64,000 bases of DNA from Betaproteobacteria bacterium (GTDB lineage Bacteria > Pseudomonadota > Gammaproteobacteria > Burkholderiales > WYBJ01), in assembly GCA_009377585.1 (NCBI GenBank), contig WHTS01000015.1, forward strand, positions 1 to 64,000. The letters are read 5' to 3'. The translations under genes were made by a program, and so were the position numbers. Numbering within the stretch: the first letter of the stretch is position 1; every line of letters begins with the position of its first letter. Under the pieces are notes generated by a model. The model saw nothing but the letters and a program-made list of their open reading frames with translations, did not search any database and had not been told where the DNA came from. This document shows positions 34,601-37,600 of this stretch, piece by piece.

Positions 34601-37600
34601 TCCTCAATGGCACCGTGGCGACCGTCCGGTACGCGGGACTCACGCTGGCCGATCAGCGCGAGCGCGTGATGCAGTCGCTCGACGGCAGATTGTTCCCCGG
34701 CTCGGCCACGTTCGAGACGAGCGGCACGTTCTACCTGCTACCCACGGTCGATCCCGCGCAGGTCCGCGGGCTGCGTCCCGGCGAGCGGCTCGCGCCCAGC
34801 GTGGCGCGTGGTGTCGTCGGCTGGGTGTCCGCGGATGGCACTACGTTCGAGCGCGGCCTGATCGAAGTCCCGCTGAGCGAGGGCTCCGCGGCGACGCCCG
34901 GCTTCACGTCGATGACGTTGTCTTCGAGCGTCGGCGATCCGGACGAAAATCCCGCCAACCGGCCGCTCGACGTCTACCGCGTTCAGCAGCGGTTGCGTTA
35001 TTTCGGCTATCCGGGCTGGGGCGGCCAAGTGGAGAACCCGTCGGCCGCGGCGATCGCCACTCGCACCGGCAGCTTGGGCTCGCCGCCGTATCCGGGCCGG
35101 TCGGCCGGACAGATCGATTTCAAGCTGACCGGACGCGCGCAGCCGGACAGGACGGTCGGTACGCGCCAGTACGACGACCCGTTCGTCGAGGCGATCAAAC
35201 TGTTCCAGGCCGCAATATTCACGACTGGCGCCAACCGGTCCGATCGCGGCAATCCCTACCGCGAGAATCTCGGCTACGGGGGCGCGCTCGCGGGCGGACT
35301 CGTCGACGCCCAGACGCGCTCGTGGCTCAATGCGACGAACGCGCCGCAGTGGCGCAATATCGACCTCGCGAGCCCGTACTACAGGTTTGCCGGCTGGTTC
35401 GCAAACAGTGCTGCCTTCACGCCGCTCGGCGACAACGAGGCCTACGGAACGACATGGGCGATCGATCTGATCGAACGTGCCACCTCCGGGCAGTCGAACC
35501 GCTCGGGGCATCGGGTGATCGCTGTGAGCAATTTCTACGGCGATACGATCGGGACGATGTTTCACTCCACGCACAAGGGTGGCTTGGACATCGACTTCAT
35601 GGTCGACGGCAATGAGGCGGAGAACTGGACGGGGTTGCGCGTCATCGACATTGACAGCACTCTCGCCAGCCTGACGCGCATCTCCACGCTCACGAACAGT
35701 CCGGATGCCACCATTAACGCGCTTGCCATCGCCGTCGACGCAAGCATCGAAGCGAAGAAGCAGTTCTACACAGCCGAGTTCTCGGCAATCACGGATCAGA
35801 ATGTGATCGATCTCATCGCCGAGATCGGAGAGGCGAGCATCGTTCGCCTGCACGACGACGAGCGCAGACTGGTCGAGGACATGGTCGATTTCGAGCAGGC
35901 GGCAACTGCTCTCGGGCTCCAAGTCTATCTGGGCATTTCGTACACAACGATCGAACGCATCGTCGAGGAAATTGCCGGCCAGGCAGTGAACAACGAAGGC
36001 GGACATCGGAATCACTTTCACGCCTACGTGTTCAGGGACGCCACCTATATGCCGGTTCCGGCGCCGGCGCCGCTGCTCGCCGATGGGTTGTCCGGCAGCG
36101 CGTTAAACCCCGCCGAGAACTTGCAAGCCGTCCCCGACGATCTGCTCGATCAGGCGATGGACGCCTGGGGCGGCATCGTGGATGCCGGCATCGCCGCGGC
36201 CTCTGGCATCCATGTCGCGATCTCGGATCTGGACAGCGGCGTCCTGGCGATGACCATGGCCACTCAGAGTGCCGGGCCGTGGAGCATACTGGTCGATCGC
36301 GATGCCGCAGGCCTGGGCTGGTTCGTCGATTCCACGCCAGGTTTGAACGAGGAGTTCGCGCCAGCCGCCGGCACGACGCTCGACGCGGCTGCTGGCAGCG
36401 TCGCCGACGGGCGCTACGACCTGCTGACGGTGCTGGCGCACGAGCTTGGGCATGTGTTCGGCTACGCCGACGAGCCACGGATCGGCGGCCGGGAATCGAT
36501 CATGACGGCAGACCTCGCGCCCGGCATACGCCGCTTGCCGGCTGCGGCGTCGTTGCTGCCGCAAGAGGTGTCGAGCGCTGATCCGCCGGCGGGTGTGACA
36601 TCCAGCGCTGCCATTGCAGGTGAATTCGAAACCCCCGCACTCGCGCTGCAGCCGGTCGACGACGTGATCGCCGCCACCGGCGAAGACCTTGTCGACCGCG
36701 GTTCCTTGCCGGGTGCATTGCTGTTAAGCGACGCCCTGGACAGCACCGTTTCGATGACGGCGACCGCGACCGGCGTACAGAACGGCACCTTCTCGGTCGC
36801 AAGCCCGGATCAATCCGGCTTCGGCTGGTCGGTCCGCGGCAGCGCGGAGGTGAGCAACGGCACCGGCGTGCTGCGCGAAGATCCGCGGCTCGTTTCGCGC
36901 CTGACGCAGACCGTGATCGTCCCGACCGGTGCGGTCGGGCTCGCCTTTGATCTGCTCGATGCCGATTTCGATGCTCTCGGCGGCGGACCGGTCGACGCGT
37001 TCGAGTTTGCGTTGCTCGATGCGGCAACCATGGCTTCGGTTTCCGGCGAGGTCGGGCTCACGCATAGCGATGCGGCGCTCAACATTCAGGCCGACGGCCG
37101 CATCTATCGCTCGACCGGAGTCAGCTTGATCGGGATTGCCGGCGATACGCTGTCTGCCGCGATCGCTTCCCCCATCACCGTTACCCTCGATCTCGCCGGT
37201 CTGGATGCGGGGCAGGCTTTGACGTTGTACTTCGACCTGCTCGGCTTCGGCAGTACCGGCAGCGCGGTGACGATCGACAACGTCCGCTTTCTGACCGAAG
37301 GCGGCAACACCGCTCCGGTCGCGGAAGACGACACGGCCGATGTCGCCGAAGACGGCAGTGTCGCGATCGACGTGCTGGCGAACGACGCGGATGCCGAGGG
37401 GGATGCGCTGACGGTGGAGATCGTCACCGGGCCCGAGTACGGCAGTGCGATCATCGAAGACGACGGGACGGTGACTTACACGCCACAAGCGAACTTCTTC
37501 GGCGCCGATACGTTCGCGTACCGACTGTTCGACGACCAGGCGTCGAGCAACGTCGCCACGGTGGCGATCGATGTAAGCGCGGTGAACGATGCGCCGAGCG

